In this document: in pieces, positions 24,760 through 36,276 of the stretch
Layout of the letters: each line of letters starts with the position of its first letter
How positions within the stretch are numbered: the stretch's first letter is position 1
Assembly: GCA_945859605.1 (NCBI GenBank)
Contig: OX243821.1
Location: 1,862,992 to 1,926,991, forward strand
Direction of reading: 5' to 3'
Origin: Lumbricus rubellus
Lineage: Eukaryota > Annelida > Clitellata > Crassiclitellata > Lumbricidae
DNA: 64,000 nucleotides
Translations under genes and position numbers: made by a program
The notes under the pieces: generated by a model
Databases searched by the model: none
What the model was told of the DNA's origin: nothing
Seen by the model: only the letters and a program-made list of their open reading frames with translations

Positions 24760-26690
24760 AAGAATGGATGGAAGGGTGGATGGATGGATGGAAGGGTGGA
24801 TGGATGGATGGATGGATGGAATGGTGGATGGATGGAAAGGTGGATGGATGGATGGAATGGTGGATGGATGGAAGGGTGGATGGATAGATGGATGGAATGG
24901 TGGATGGATGGAAAGGTGGATGGATGGATGGAATGGTGGATGGATGGATGGAAGGGTGGATGTATGGATGGAATGGTGGATGGATGGAAGGGTGGATGGA
25001 TGGATGGATGGAATGGTGGATGGATGGAAGGGTGGATGGATGGATGGATGGAATGGTGGATGGATGGATAGGTGGATGGGTGGATGGAATGGTGGATGGA
25101 TGGGTGGATGGGTGGATGGAATGGTGGATGGATGGATGGATGGAATGGTGGATGGATGGATAGGTGGATGGGTGGATGGAATGGTGGATGGATGGATGGG
25201 TGGATGGATGGAAGGGTGGATGGATGGATGGGTGGATGGGTGGATGGAATGGTGGATGGATGGATGGGTGGATGGGTGGATGGAATGGTGGATGGATGGA
25301 TGGGTGGATGGGTGGATGAAATGGTGGATGGATGGATGGGTGGATGGGTGGATGGAATGGTGGATGGATGGATGGAAGGGTGGATGGATGGATAGGTGGA
25401 TGGGTGGATGGAATGGTGGATGGATGGATGGGTGGATGGGTGGATGGAATGGTGGATGGATGGATGGGTGGATGGAATGGTGGATGGATGGATGGGTGGA
25501 TGGGTGGATGAAATGATGGATGGATGGATGGGTGGATGGATGGGTGGATGGAATGGTGGATGGATGGATGGATGGATGGATGGATGGATGGATGGGTGGA
25601 TGGAATGGTGGATGGATGGATGGATGGATGGATGGGTGGATGGAATGGTGGATGGATGGATGGGTGGATGGGTGGATGAAATGGTGGATGGATGGATGGG
25701 TGGATGGGTGGATGGAATGGTGGATGGATGGATGGGTGGATGGGTGGATGAAATGGTGGATGGATGGATGGGTGGATGGAATGGTGGATGGATGGATGGA
25801 TGGAATGGTGGATGGATGGATGGATAGGTGGATGGGTGGATGGAATGGTGGATGGATGGACGGTTGGATGGGTGGATGGAATGGTGGATGGATGGATTTG
25901 TGGATGGGTGGATGGAATGGTGGATGGATGGATAGGTGGATGGGTGGATGGAATGGTGGATGGATGGATGGGTGGATGGGTGGATGGAATGGTGGATGGA
26001 TGGATGGGTGGATGGGTGGATGGAATGGTGGATGGATGGATGGGTGGATGGGTGGATGAAATGGTGGATGGATGGATGGGTGGATGGGTGGATGGAATGG
26101 TGGATGGATGGATGGGTGGATGGGTGGATGAAATGGTGGATGGATGGATGGGTGGATGGGTGGATGGAATGGTGGATGGATGGATGGGTGGATGGGTGGA
26201 TGAAATGGTGGATGGATGGATGGGTGGATGGAATGGTGGATGGATGGATGGATGGAATGGTGGATGGATGGATAGGTGGATGGGTGGATGGAATGGTGGA
26301 TGGATGGACGGTTGGATGGGTGGATGGAATGGTGGATGGATGGATGGATGGGTGGATGGGTGGATGAAATGGTGGATGGATGGATGGGTGGATGGGTGGA
26401 TGGAATGGTGGATGGATGGATGGATGGAATGGTGGATGGATGGATAGGTGGATGGGTGGATGGAATGGTGGATGGATGGATGGGTGGATGGGTGGATGGA
26501 AGGAATGGATGGATGGATGAAGTGTGATGGATTGGATGAGATGGACTGGGATGGATGGTGGATGGAATGGTGGATGGATGGATGGGTGGATGGGTGGATG
26601 GATGGATGGATGGATGGATGGGTGGATGGGTGGATGGAATGGTGGATGGAATGGTGGATGGGTGGGAGGGGATGGATCAATGGGTGGGTA
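24760..26690. repeat. 1.9-kb GGAT-derived satellite
   Basis: (GGAT)n with interspersed GGAATGGT and GGGT variants forming higher-order units of roughly 36-40 bp (GGATGGAATGGTGGATGGAT and so on). It lies just upstream of the 24734 exon. Frames of up to 676 codons on either strand are artefacts. Confidence 0.97.
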
Positions 26691-26694
26691 TTCA

Positions 26695-27569
26695 AGTCCA
26701 TTATGCTATGGTCTAGTTTATTCTATCAAGGTCGAGTTTATTATATTCTATTCTACTACGGCTTAGTTTATTCTATTTTATTCTATTTAATTCTATAATG
26801 GTTCAGTTCCTTGCATCATATTCTATTTAATTCTGTCTTGGTGAAGTTCATTCTATCATATTCTAGCCATTTCTATCCTGGTGTTGTCTATTCTATCATT
26901 ATTCTAGTGCATTTTATTGTTGGATGTGTTACTCCCTTACAGTCTATAGCTACTTCCATTTATATTCTAGTTCAGTCTATTCAAATCAATCAATCAATCA
27001 ATTATTGATCTAATGCATCAATAAGTAAACAAACAAATCAATCAAACAATCAAACCGTTTTGTAAACTTCACGCAATGCAAATCCGAGGTAATGTACAAT
27101 TGTACATGCATCATAGAATTCATATAGCTCTGTTACATTCTCTACAATCCACTCCGCCTACCATCTAAGAATGTATCAACTGTACGGGCGAGAGTTGCAA
27201 TATAGGTCTACACTCTACACCAGCACAAAGGGGAACTTGTCAAAGGACCTCAAGCCTCGCAATAAACTATATCCACACAATGGCTGCCACAAGTTCTAAA
27301 TGGTCGCCCATTGTTGGAAATGCAAGAGTGTTGTCGAGAAAGGCACAGTGGGTCATATTGTCCCCGGTATTCTGAGCCCCGGTGGGGGAGCGCGGGGCGA
27401 GTTCGGGCCACCGCTGGTAGAAGTTATTTTTACGGTTCGGTGGTGGTAAAGAAATGAAATTTTAGAGTGAAAAGTCAGGGTCTCTATCTCCTCCTCCCCG
27501 TCAGTCTGTTTGTCTGTCTGTATCTGCCTGTGTGGTTGTGTATCTGTCTGTCTGTCTGTCTGTCTGTCA

Positions 27570-27640
<71 letters not shown>

Positions 27641-28374
27641 GCGATCGCGTTACTTTAAGCCATGTATTGGTCTCTGCATAACTGGTTCTTTAGCTCTCAA
27701 TGTAGAGTTCAGTCAGTAAGTAAGTCAATCAGTCAGTCAGTCAGTCAGTCACTGATTCAGCCAGTTAATCAACCAGTTAACCAGCCAGCCAGCCAGTCAG
27801 TTTGTCAGTAAGTCAGTGAGTCGGCCAGTCAGCCAGTTAATCAGCCAGTCAGTCAATAGATAGATAAAAAAAACTCCATTAACTAATCCATTAATCGAGT
27901 CATCCATCCAATCATTCCGTCTCTCTCTTTGTCAACACTTCCATCACTTTCAGGTCCTGCCTATGTATCTCTTCCTACCTCTGCCTGCCCCTCTATTTAT
28001 CTCTCTCCCAACACCCCCCCCCCCCACTGCCTCTAATTTGCATTCAAGCCTTTGAAACTCTACCGGTTAAAAATTCAAATGACTTTGCGTCCTGCATATT
28101 TACACCAACAATGTCTCTAACATAAACCATGCATTAAAATGCGTACAAAAAAAGTGCACATTACAGATTGTGTACAAATTGTATAAGCAGTAGGCTATTA
28201 TAATACTGGTACAAAATCAGGCGTCATTTTGAGTAAAGACACGTGAAAGCCAATAATTATTGAAGTCTACAATAATATTATTATTGTATCCTTTGCAGCT
28301 AGAGTTCAATGCATGTGAGCGGATTTTCACCTTGGAGAGGTGCTGTATACGCTTAAACAGTGTAGGCCCTATAT
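26695..28374. repeat. Gene-free stretch: TTCTA repeats, (TGTC)n, (AGTC)n
   Basis: Degenerate TTCTA-type sequence to about 26930, AATC/AATCA runs near 26985-27055, (TGTC)n at 27535-27637 and AGTC repeats at 27715-27855. A short ATG frame at 27281 (31 codons, good Kozak context) is not supported by anything else. Confidence 0.8.
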
Positions 28375-28737
28375 CAGTGGTTCCCAACCTTTTTTGACTT
28401 AGGGGCCACTTTTTCTAAGTTGGAGGACACGAGGGCCACTTTTTCTTAGTCAAAGGACAGATTAAGAGGGCCACAATGTTAAAATTTAATTAACTAAAAG
28501 CATATAAAATTGTTGTAATTGAATCAAAATAGAATGTTTATTGTTATTTATAGACTTCAAAATAAAATAATTTGTAATAGAAAATAATTATCTGTTTTAT
28601 CCTGTCCAAATTGTCAATTTTTCATATATTTTTGTTAATTCTTTGAGAGATGAGGGCCATTTTTGAGGACTGGCGGGCCATTTTTCGAGGCCTCGCGGGC
28701 CACTTTTGGCCCGTGGGCCACGGGTTGGGAACCGCTG
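28375..28737. mobile_element. hAT-type non-autonomous element (MITE)
   Basis: TIRs CAGTGGTTCCCAACC and its inverse (14 of 15 match) flanked by a perfect 8-bp target duplication CCCTATAT (28367-28374 and 28738-28745). The 363-bp body contains GGGCCACTTTTT repeats and no coding capacity. TIR sequence and 8-bp duplication fit hAT. Confidence 0.92.
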
Positions 28738-28806
28738 CCCTATATGAATGTACGGTCGGACGGACAGACGGACGGATGGTGGCCTTTGGGCGCTATGCAG
28801 TTTATG

Positions 28807-30022
28807 TTGCTTGAAGGTGATGGTATTTGTGCTGGAGATGGTGCAGACATGGTGCTGGAGATGGTGCAAATATGGTGCGGGAAATGGTGCAAATATGGTG
28901 CGGGAAATGGTGCAAATATGGTGCTGGAAATGGTTCAAATATGGTGCTGGAGATGGTGCAAATATGGTGCTGGAGATGGTGCAAATATGGTGCTGGAGAT
29001 GGTGCAAATATGGTGCTGGAGATGGTGAAAATATGGTGCTGGAGAAGGTGCAAATATGGTGCGGGAAATGGTGCAAATATGGTGCGGGAAATGGTGCAAA
29101 TATGGTGCTGGAAATGGTTCAAATATGGTGCTGGAGATGGTGCAAATATGGTGCTGGAGATGGTGCAAATATGGTGTTGGAGATGGTGCAAATATGGTGC
29201 TGGAGATGGTGAAAATATGGTGCTGGAGAAGGTGAAAATATGGTGCTGGAAATGGTGCAAATATGGTGCTGAAGATGGTGCAAATATGGTGCTGGAGATG
29301 GTGAAAATATGGTGCTGGAGAAGGTGCATTTATGGTGCGGGAAATGGTGCAAATATGGCGCGGGAAATGGTGCAAATATGGTGCTGGAAATGGTTCAAAT
29401 ATGGTGCTGGAGATGGTGCAAATATGGTGCTGGAGATGGTGCAAATATGGTGTTGGAGATGGTGCAAATATGGTGCTGGAGATGGTGAAAATATGGTGCT
29501 GGAGAAGGTGCAAATATGGTGCTGGAAATGGTGCAAATATGGTGCTGGAAATGGTGCAAATATGGTGCTGGAAATGGTGCAAATATGGTGCTGGAAATGG
29601 TGCAAATATGGTGCTGGAAATGGTGCAAATATGGTGCTGGAAATGGTGCAAATATGGTGCTTTAGATGGTGCAAATATGGTGCTGGAGATGGTGCAAATA
29701 TGGTGCTGGAAATGGTGCATATGTGGTGCTGGAAATGGTGCAAATATGGTGCTGGAAATGGTGCAAATATGGTGCTGGAAATGGTGCAAATATGGTGCTG
29801 GAAATGGTGCAAATATGGTGCGGAAAATGGTGCAAATATGGTGCTGGAAATGGTGCAAATATGGTTCTGGAAATGGTGAAAATGTGGTGCTGGAAATGGT
29901 GCAAATATGGTGCGGGAAATGGTGCAAATATGGTGCGGGAAATGGTGCAAATATGGTGCTGGAAATGGTGCAAATATGGTGCTGGAAATGGTGCAAATAT
30001 GGTGCGGGAAAAGGTGCAGATA
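28807..30022. repeat. 23-bp minisatellite, about 50 copies
   Basis: Unit GCTGGAAATGGTGCAAATAT plus GGT, period 23. Because 23 is not a multiple of 3 and the unit lacks stops, long frames exist in several frames on both strands. No spacers, so not CRISPR. Confidence 0.97.
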
Positions 30023-30099
30023 ATTATACAGCGATGGTATTTGTACTGAAAAGGATGCAGGACCCTTTAATTAATCATCTTAATTTTGTTGAGTGTGAC

Positions 30100-30967
30100 A
30101 CCTAAAAGGTTAGATAAACAGACAGACAAACAGGCAAATAGGCAGGTAGACAGGCAGACATACAGAAAGACAGAAAGACAGACAGATAGACAGACACGCA
30201 AAAATCGCGTGATACAACCAACGTTCCTCAAGATGAGACCCTCAAACGGGCGCTATATCAATTTCATTACCGCACTCTTTAAAACACACACACAACACAC
30301 GCACACACACACAAACACACACAAAATACACACACACAAACTCACACACACACACACGCACACACAAACTCAACCTAACGACATGCTTACCAGCCTTACC
30401 TGTGCCAACAGAAAAGCTCCTTCACTGTTTACATCAAATTATTGTCCCAACGGTATGCAGCGGCTACGCGTTATACGCCTTTGTGTGATGTGTGAGCCTA
30501 CACCTCTACTTAACAGAAAGGCCTGAGAGCAAGACTTTTTAGGCCTGTTGCGCTGGACTAAAGGAGGTCTAGCGCGAGAGCCCGTAGCCCTGGACTGCAC
30601 GTTTAATGCGGCTTTAGAGTGTAGCCTACAGTAGAACCAGAGTACAGGAATGTTTCGGAAACTTTCGCTGCCGTAAAGGACCTAACGGACAATAACAATT
30701 AATTCAGGGCTTTTTTAGCGTGCAGTTGTACACAAAATGTGTAGTTCTAACTGGATTTGTGCAGTTGCAGAAGCACTTATGTACAGTTAAACATTAGCAA
30801 AAATGGCCATTGTAATTGTTACAATCTTAATCGTAGTCTTGAGCTTGTTATACTTCTAATGCGCCAATCAAAAGCCAAGCACAGGGCACTACCTTATTCA
30901 CCAGCGTTGCGTCTAATGATTCTAATCACAGAGATAGTTCCATCGGACACCCCTTCTGACTTATGAC

Positions 30968-31003
<36 letters not shown>

Positions 31004-31560
31004 ATCTATGCATATATCGCTATGTATCTCTATGTATCTCTGTGTATCTCTGCGTATCTCTAGTATCGCTCTGTATCTCTGTTTATCTCTGTGTATCACT
31101 ATGTATCTATATGTAATTCCTATGTATCTTTGTGTATCTCTGTGTATCTCTATGTATCTCTATGTATCTCTCTGTATCTCTATGTATCTCTATGTATTTC
31201 TCTGTATCTCTATGTATCTCTACATCTCATCATATCTCTATATGTGTATATGTATCTCTGTGTAGTTCTCTGCAACTCTATATCCACACATCTAATCATA
31301 TCTCTATTATGTGTCTATATATCCTCCATGTATCCACGGGTAGATCTGCAAGTATCCGCATGCATCTTTGCATAAATTATCCCCACATGACTATGTCTAT
31401 CTCTGTGCAGTGTATCTCTAGATACTCTCCATTATTTCAACTCCCTTCTCGCTCTATCCTCGGGCTTTAAATGTATCACGTGTATCTCTACGTATATCTC
31501 CATATCTCTACGTGACTCTGCATATCTCTGTCCACCGTATCTCTAGATTCTCGACATATC
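30100..31560. repeat. Microsatellites: ACAG, CA, GT, and a GTATCTCT array
   Basis: ACAG (30115-30200), CA (30283-30365), GT (30968-31002) and a degenerate TATCTCTATG array (about 31010-31560). The 30540-30960 stretch shows no gene. Confidence 0.85.
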
Positions 31561-31879
31561 ATTCCCTTCACGCGCTATGATCCTCGGGCGCTTAAGGCAT
31601 GCAGCCCAAAATATAAACGCTGATAAAATTCTTGCCGCACCGCGTCTTTGCCAATTGCCAATCGCCAATTATTGCCACTTTGGTGACTCGCCCGTTCTCT
31701 ACAGTGTATCTGTGTGTATGTCTGGTTGTACCTCCGGGTGTGTCTCCCTGTCTCTGTCTCTCTGTCTCTCTGTTTCTATGTTTCCTTGTGTCGGGGAGAG
31801 TGAAGCCTTAGTCAGTTGAAAACAACAATTAAGGAATTTTTATGAGAGTTACAAAATGGGAAACAAATTATAGAAATAT

Positions 31880-32340
31880 GTGCATTGCTATCATCATCGT
31901 CATTGTCAATATCGTCGTCGCCGTCGTCGTCATAATCATCGTCGTCATCATCATCGTCATCGTCGTTGTCGTCGTAGTCGTCATAATTATCGTCGTCATC
32001 ATCGTCATCATCATCGTCATCGTCATTGTCGTCGTCGTCATCATTATCATCGTCGTCGTCATCATCGTTATCGTCGTCGTCGTCGTCGTCATCATGGTCA
32101 TCGTCGTCGTCGTCATCGTCATCATCATCATCATCGTCGTCGTCATCATCATCATCTTCATCACCATCAGCAGCAGCAGCATCAACAACATTATCATCGT
32201 CGTCGTCGTCGTCGTTGTAGCATAGTTGTCATCATTATTATTCACATCATTACAGCCAAATTTTAATAATCATCATCCTCGTCATCATCGTCATCATCGT
32301 CATCATCGTCATCGCAGTAATCATCATCATCATCACGTTA
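31880..32340. repeat. (ATC/GTC)n trinucleotide block
   Basis: CATCATCGTCGTC-type repeats over ~450 bp, open in several frames on both strands; artefactual for coding. Confidence 0.95.
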
Positions 32341-33049
32341 TATGCGCCATTTTAATGCCTTTCTATTGGCAATTCAAAAATTGTTATTGCGACGCAAAAA
32401 TTAGCCACTATTATAGCGCTACACAATTACCGACAGTACATTACAACAGACGTAGAATAATTAATTATCAGTGAATGAAAGAACGAATGATCCCGGCACA
32501 CTGACCTTGTTTGCCGTCTACAGTGAACTGACCCACAAACTGACCCGACTTGACCTACATGTATTATAATCTAGTCCGTAAGTCGCGACCTAATTGGTTG
32601 TAAAACGAGTTCTAATGTCGACGGTTTGAGTTAGTGTTATAAAAGGTGAATTCAATACACAAACATGGCACGTTCTTAAGTACGCAATCTCTTGAATCAT
32701 CAGACACCAACGTAGCAGAGGCATGTCTGAAGAAAATAATACAACCAATGTGGCCCTCAGTCAACGTCATCGTATTCGTCATCGTCAACGTCATCACTAT
32801 ATGGATAGGTGGCGCTTCTAGCGTGTAAACACCAACTCGGTCTGGTCGTGTTTTATCTTCGCCTCTGAGTAGAGATTTTGAAGAGGCGCTATATATAAAT
32901 TTATGTGATTGTCTATTATTACAAACACTGCTAAACATTCGTATAATATTACCATCATAAAATCGTTGAATGTTAAAGCACATTTCTTATTTTCAAAGAT
33001 TATAATTGTCATTTTATTATTTGCAAGTGCTGAATGTAGCAAGAATCCA

Positions 33050-34090
33050 GTGACAACTGTATCGAACCGACAAATATATGTAGCACCAAAGACATACTAT
33101 TAAAAGGTGTTTAAAGAAATCGCCTATGATTAGTTTCGCCCTCCTCTTTTCTCAAGACTTGGGACTGGCACTGTGAGAGTACGATCAGTGGCAGAGTTAA
33201 TATTTGCATTGTATACTATGTAGAGTTCAATATCACTTTTCTCAGTTTTTAATTCCAAATAGATGATGATGATGGCTCTCTGCCCGAAGGCAGGTTCATT
33301 GGCTTTTACGCCCCTGGGGATGAAATGAGTGAGGTGGTTTCCCGTTGCCTTCCCCACAGACAACGATGGGTGAGCAACTTGCCCAAGGTCGCTCCGCAGC
33401 AGCTTGCGCCCCTGCGTCCCACACGTGCTAGCCCGAGATATCTAAATCTCTAAATATCAGCTCCCTGCCCGGGGCTTGAACCGCAGTCCGTTGTATCCAA
33501 CAGACGAATGCCGCTCTTGCTTACTGGTGTAGCTAATTAGGCCAGTAGTTCCAAATAACAGAACACTAATATTATTATAAATCTTGCCACTATGAACCGT
33601 CATCACTAATGTGAACAAGAAAAACTGGTTGCTTCGCTTGTTACTGTCTAACGACACTGTTCCATAACACAGGCGATTATAGTGTCGCCCTCCTCCTTTA
33701 TCCAGCTTTGGGACTGGCACTGACAGATTTCAAATCGATCAAGACTAACGAGCATAATTAAAATTCTGTTGCATTGCTAAATTTCAACTTGAAGTTGTCT
33801 AATAATTAAGAAGCCCATGATTTACCTAGCAACTGAATCGAACCGATGAAAATATGTAGCGTCGATGAAATGCTATTCAAAGGTGTCTAAGGAAATCTTG
33901 GGATATTACAGCACTTAAGCAATTCAAGTCTAATAAAAACTGAATTGAACTGGTGAATATATGTAGCGCCTGTGAAGTACTATTAAAAGGTGTCTAAAGA
34001 AATCGACGATGATTAGTGTCGCCCTCCTCTTTTCTCAACGCTTGAGACTGGCGCTAACGAAGGACGAACAGTGGCGGAGGTAACTGGTCG
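33050..34090. repeat. Cluster of dispersed-repeat copies
   Basis: Three copies of a repeat with ATATGTAGC and AAAGGTGTCTAAAGAAATC (about 33055-33190, 33833-33895, 33943-34090). They carry the conserved tail CGCCCTCCTC then GGGACTGGCACTG, also found at 33685, 40213, 48480 and 51458. The tRNA-derived SINE at 33262-33546 is nested among them. Confidence 0.65.
33262..33546 (-). mobile_element. tRNA-derived SINE (minus orientation)
   Basis: On the minus strand a tRNA-like head with box B-like GGTTCAAGCCC and a gene-free body reaches GATGATGATGGC. A 40-bp fragment of the same element (GAATGCCGCTCTCGCTTACC) recurs at 37607-37650. Confidence 0.6.
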
Positions 34091-34139
34091 TGTTGTGACT
34101 TGAAGCGGATATTTTATTCATTAGCGAACTGGGTTTGAG

Positions 34140-34205
34140 GCCGAAAGCCGTAGTAGGTCAAAATGAACAGTCAGCGGCTGTGTGTGCTTGTATTGTGTGT
34201 GTTGT

Positions 34206-34237
<32 letters not shown>

Positions 34238-34307
34238 CAGCAGACAGACAGACAGACATACAGACAGACAGACAGACAGACAGACAGACGGACGGACGGA
34301 CGGACAG

Positions 34308-34341
<34 letters not shown>

Positions 34342-35015
34342 AGACAGACAGAGACAGACAGATAATGACACACATACACATGCCTTTTATAATGTTTGTG
34401 TGTGTGTGTGTGTTTGGGTGTGTGTGTTTGTGTGTGGTGGGTGTGCAAGAGCGAGCGTGGGTGTGCATCGCATTGTTTGTGACCCACGCCAAGAGAGACC
34501 ATTGGTTACGCTAGAATGCATTGCAAAAATGCCTTATTCATTGCTTCAATTCGCCACGCTCTAGCTATCTACCTGTTTGTATTTGTATGTTTGTCTGCGT
34601 GTCTGCCTACGTGTCTGTCTCTATGTATGTCTGTCTGTGTCTATATATAAGTCGGCCTGTCTGTCTATGAGTCTGTCCGTCTGTCTATGTGTCTGCCTAC
34701 GTGTGTGTCTGTGTGTCTGTCTATGTCTAGATGTCTGTCTGCCTATGTGTCTGTCTCTATGTCTGTTCGTCTGTAGTTGTCTGTGTCTGTCTTTCTGTCT
34801 GTAGAGAAATATAAACATGCATGAGTGTCCGCCTTAAAATCAGTGTTAGTGCGTTTGTGTAATTGTGTCTCCCTCTACACGTCTGTCCGTCTGTCTGTCT
34901 GTGTCTCGCTATGTATCTGTCTTTCTTTCTATTCTCGTTTCTCTCTGTCTCTGCATCTATATCGGCATCTGCCTCTGTGTCTGTCTCTGTTTGTGTCTGT
35001 CTCTCTGTCTTTCTG

Positions 35016-35093
<78 letters not shown>

Positions 35094-35095
35094 CG
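34140..35095. repeat. GT, ACAG and CTGT/TATG microsatellites
   Basis: GT run near 34197-34230, ACAG/ACGG arrays 34236-34362, CTGT/CTATG arrays 34575-34800 and 34880-35090. No gene. Confidence 0.9.
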
Positions 35096-35149
35096 CACCT
35101 AAGACTAACAGTCGTGTTTGTTTGTGTGTTGGTATAATTCCCCTTCAAG

Positions 35150-35242
35150 GCAACGGGCCAGTGCGAAGTGGACACCTACAAAGAGATCACTCCGAACATC
35201 AGACACTACTGTGTGGTGCCGAGCCACATTAACAAACACTCG
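35150..35242 (+). CDS. Candidate plus-strand exon, unidentified
   Basis: CCCCTTCAAG acceptor, then 31 open codons (ATGQCEVDTYKEITP and later HYCVVPSHINKHS) with balanced composition, then the donor TCG-GTACAT. A TAA lies just upstream in frame and another just after the donor. This looks coding in a repeat desert, but no partner exon or family was recognised. Confidence 0.4.
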
Positions 35243-35243
35243 G

Positions 35244-36097
35244 TACATGCATCTTATAAGTTTACTTTATTATAAAATTAATCTAAAGTTGAATAACAAA
35301 ATTAAATCAATCTTCGTTCCAACTTTATCTAATCAAACAGAACTTTTAAAAAGGTGTTCAACTTTCAAACGAAAGACTCTTTGTAAGTAAAAATAATCCC
35401 AAGGATATCAATAGAAATAACAGTAAATGAAATAATAGTCTTTTTAGTGATCAATGTTAATAATTATGTTGTTTGTTATAATAATAGCAAATTAAATGTA
35501 GAATGATTTGGTACCTCGAGGAATAAAAGTATAATAATAATAGTTACAATAATAAATAAAATCTACAATTTCTACAAGCACTAGAATTAAAGTAAATGAA
35601 GTGTTAGTAATTTTAGCGACCAATTTTAGCAATAGTGATATAACAAAAATAGACTAAATCCAGAAGGATTGGGCAGCTTGAGGAATAAACAAATAAAAAT
35701 AATTATAAATAACAAAATAAGAACAATAAGCACAGCAACAAGAAAAACAAAAATAAGAAATAATAACAATTATTGCAACACTAATGATAATAACATTGAA
35801 AATAATTCTAACAATAATAGTAATATTACAAAATCCTAGATACCTCGGATAAAAAAATAATATAAATAATAGCCAATAGTACACTTAGCTTAAGCTCAAA
35901 GGACAAAAATAACAATAATAATAATTATTATTATTATTATTAATAGTACATGCACACTTAGCTCATAGGACAAAAATAACAATAATAATAATTATTATTA
36001 TTATTAATAGTACATGCACACTTAGCTTAAGCTCATAGGACAAAAATAACAATAATAATTGTTACTTTTATTAATAGCAAGAATATATAATTAAACT
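35244..36097. repeat. AT-rich intergenic region with ~70-bp tandem units
   Basis: AT-rich, gene-free. Between about 35895 and 36075 three units repeat GTACATGCACACTTAG, AGCTCATAGGACAAAAATAA and AATAATAATTATTATT. It lies downstream of the CNBD2-like gene stop. Confidence 0.75.
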
Positions 36098-36276
36098 TCA
36101 AATCTGGTCCTCCAAAATATGTATTGAGGGTTTCTTTATATTATCCTTTCCTCCTTTTCCCACACCTCCTATTCCTCCACCTCCTCCTCCAAGTCTCTTT
36201 CCTCCTCCGCCTCGCTCTTCAATGGTCTTGTTGCATGCTTTGTTCGCATGCCTAATGGGAGACAACTTCCTCACAC
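36098..36276 (-). CDS. CNBD2-like gene, terminal exon with stop
   Basis: Acceptor AAAACAG before 36276; phase-1 entry; stop TGA at 36098-36100. Encodes a Gly/Lys-rich tail ([19 protein letters not shown]). Confidence 0.75.

Noticed and set aside
27281..27376. 31-codon ATG frame with good Kozak context
   Set aside because: No donor, no homology and no neighbouring exons.
28597..30105. Long frames through the 23-bp array, resembling a Cys/Trp-rich repeat protein
   Set aside because: All frames and both strands are open because the unit lacks stops; no signal outside the repeat.
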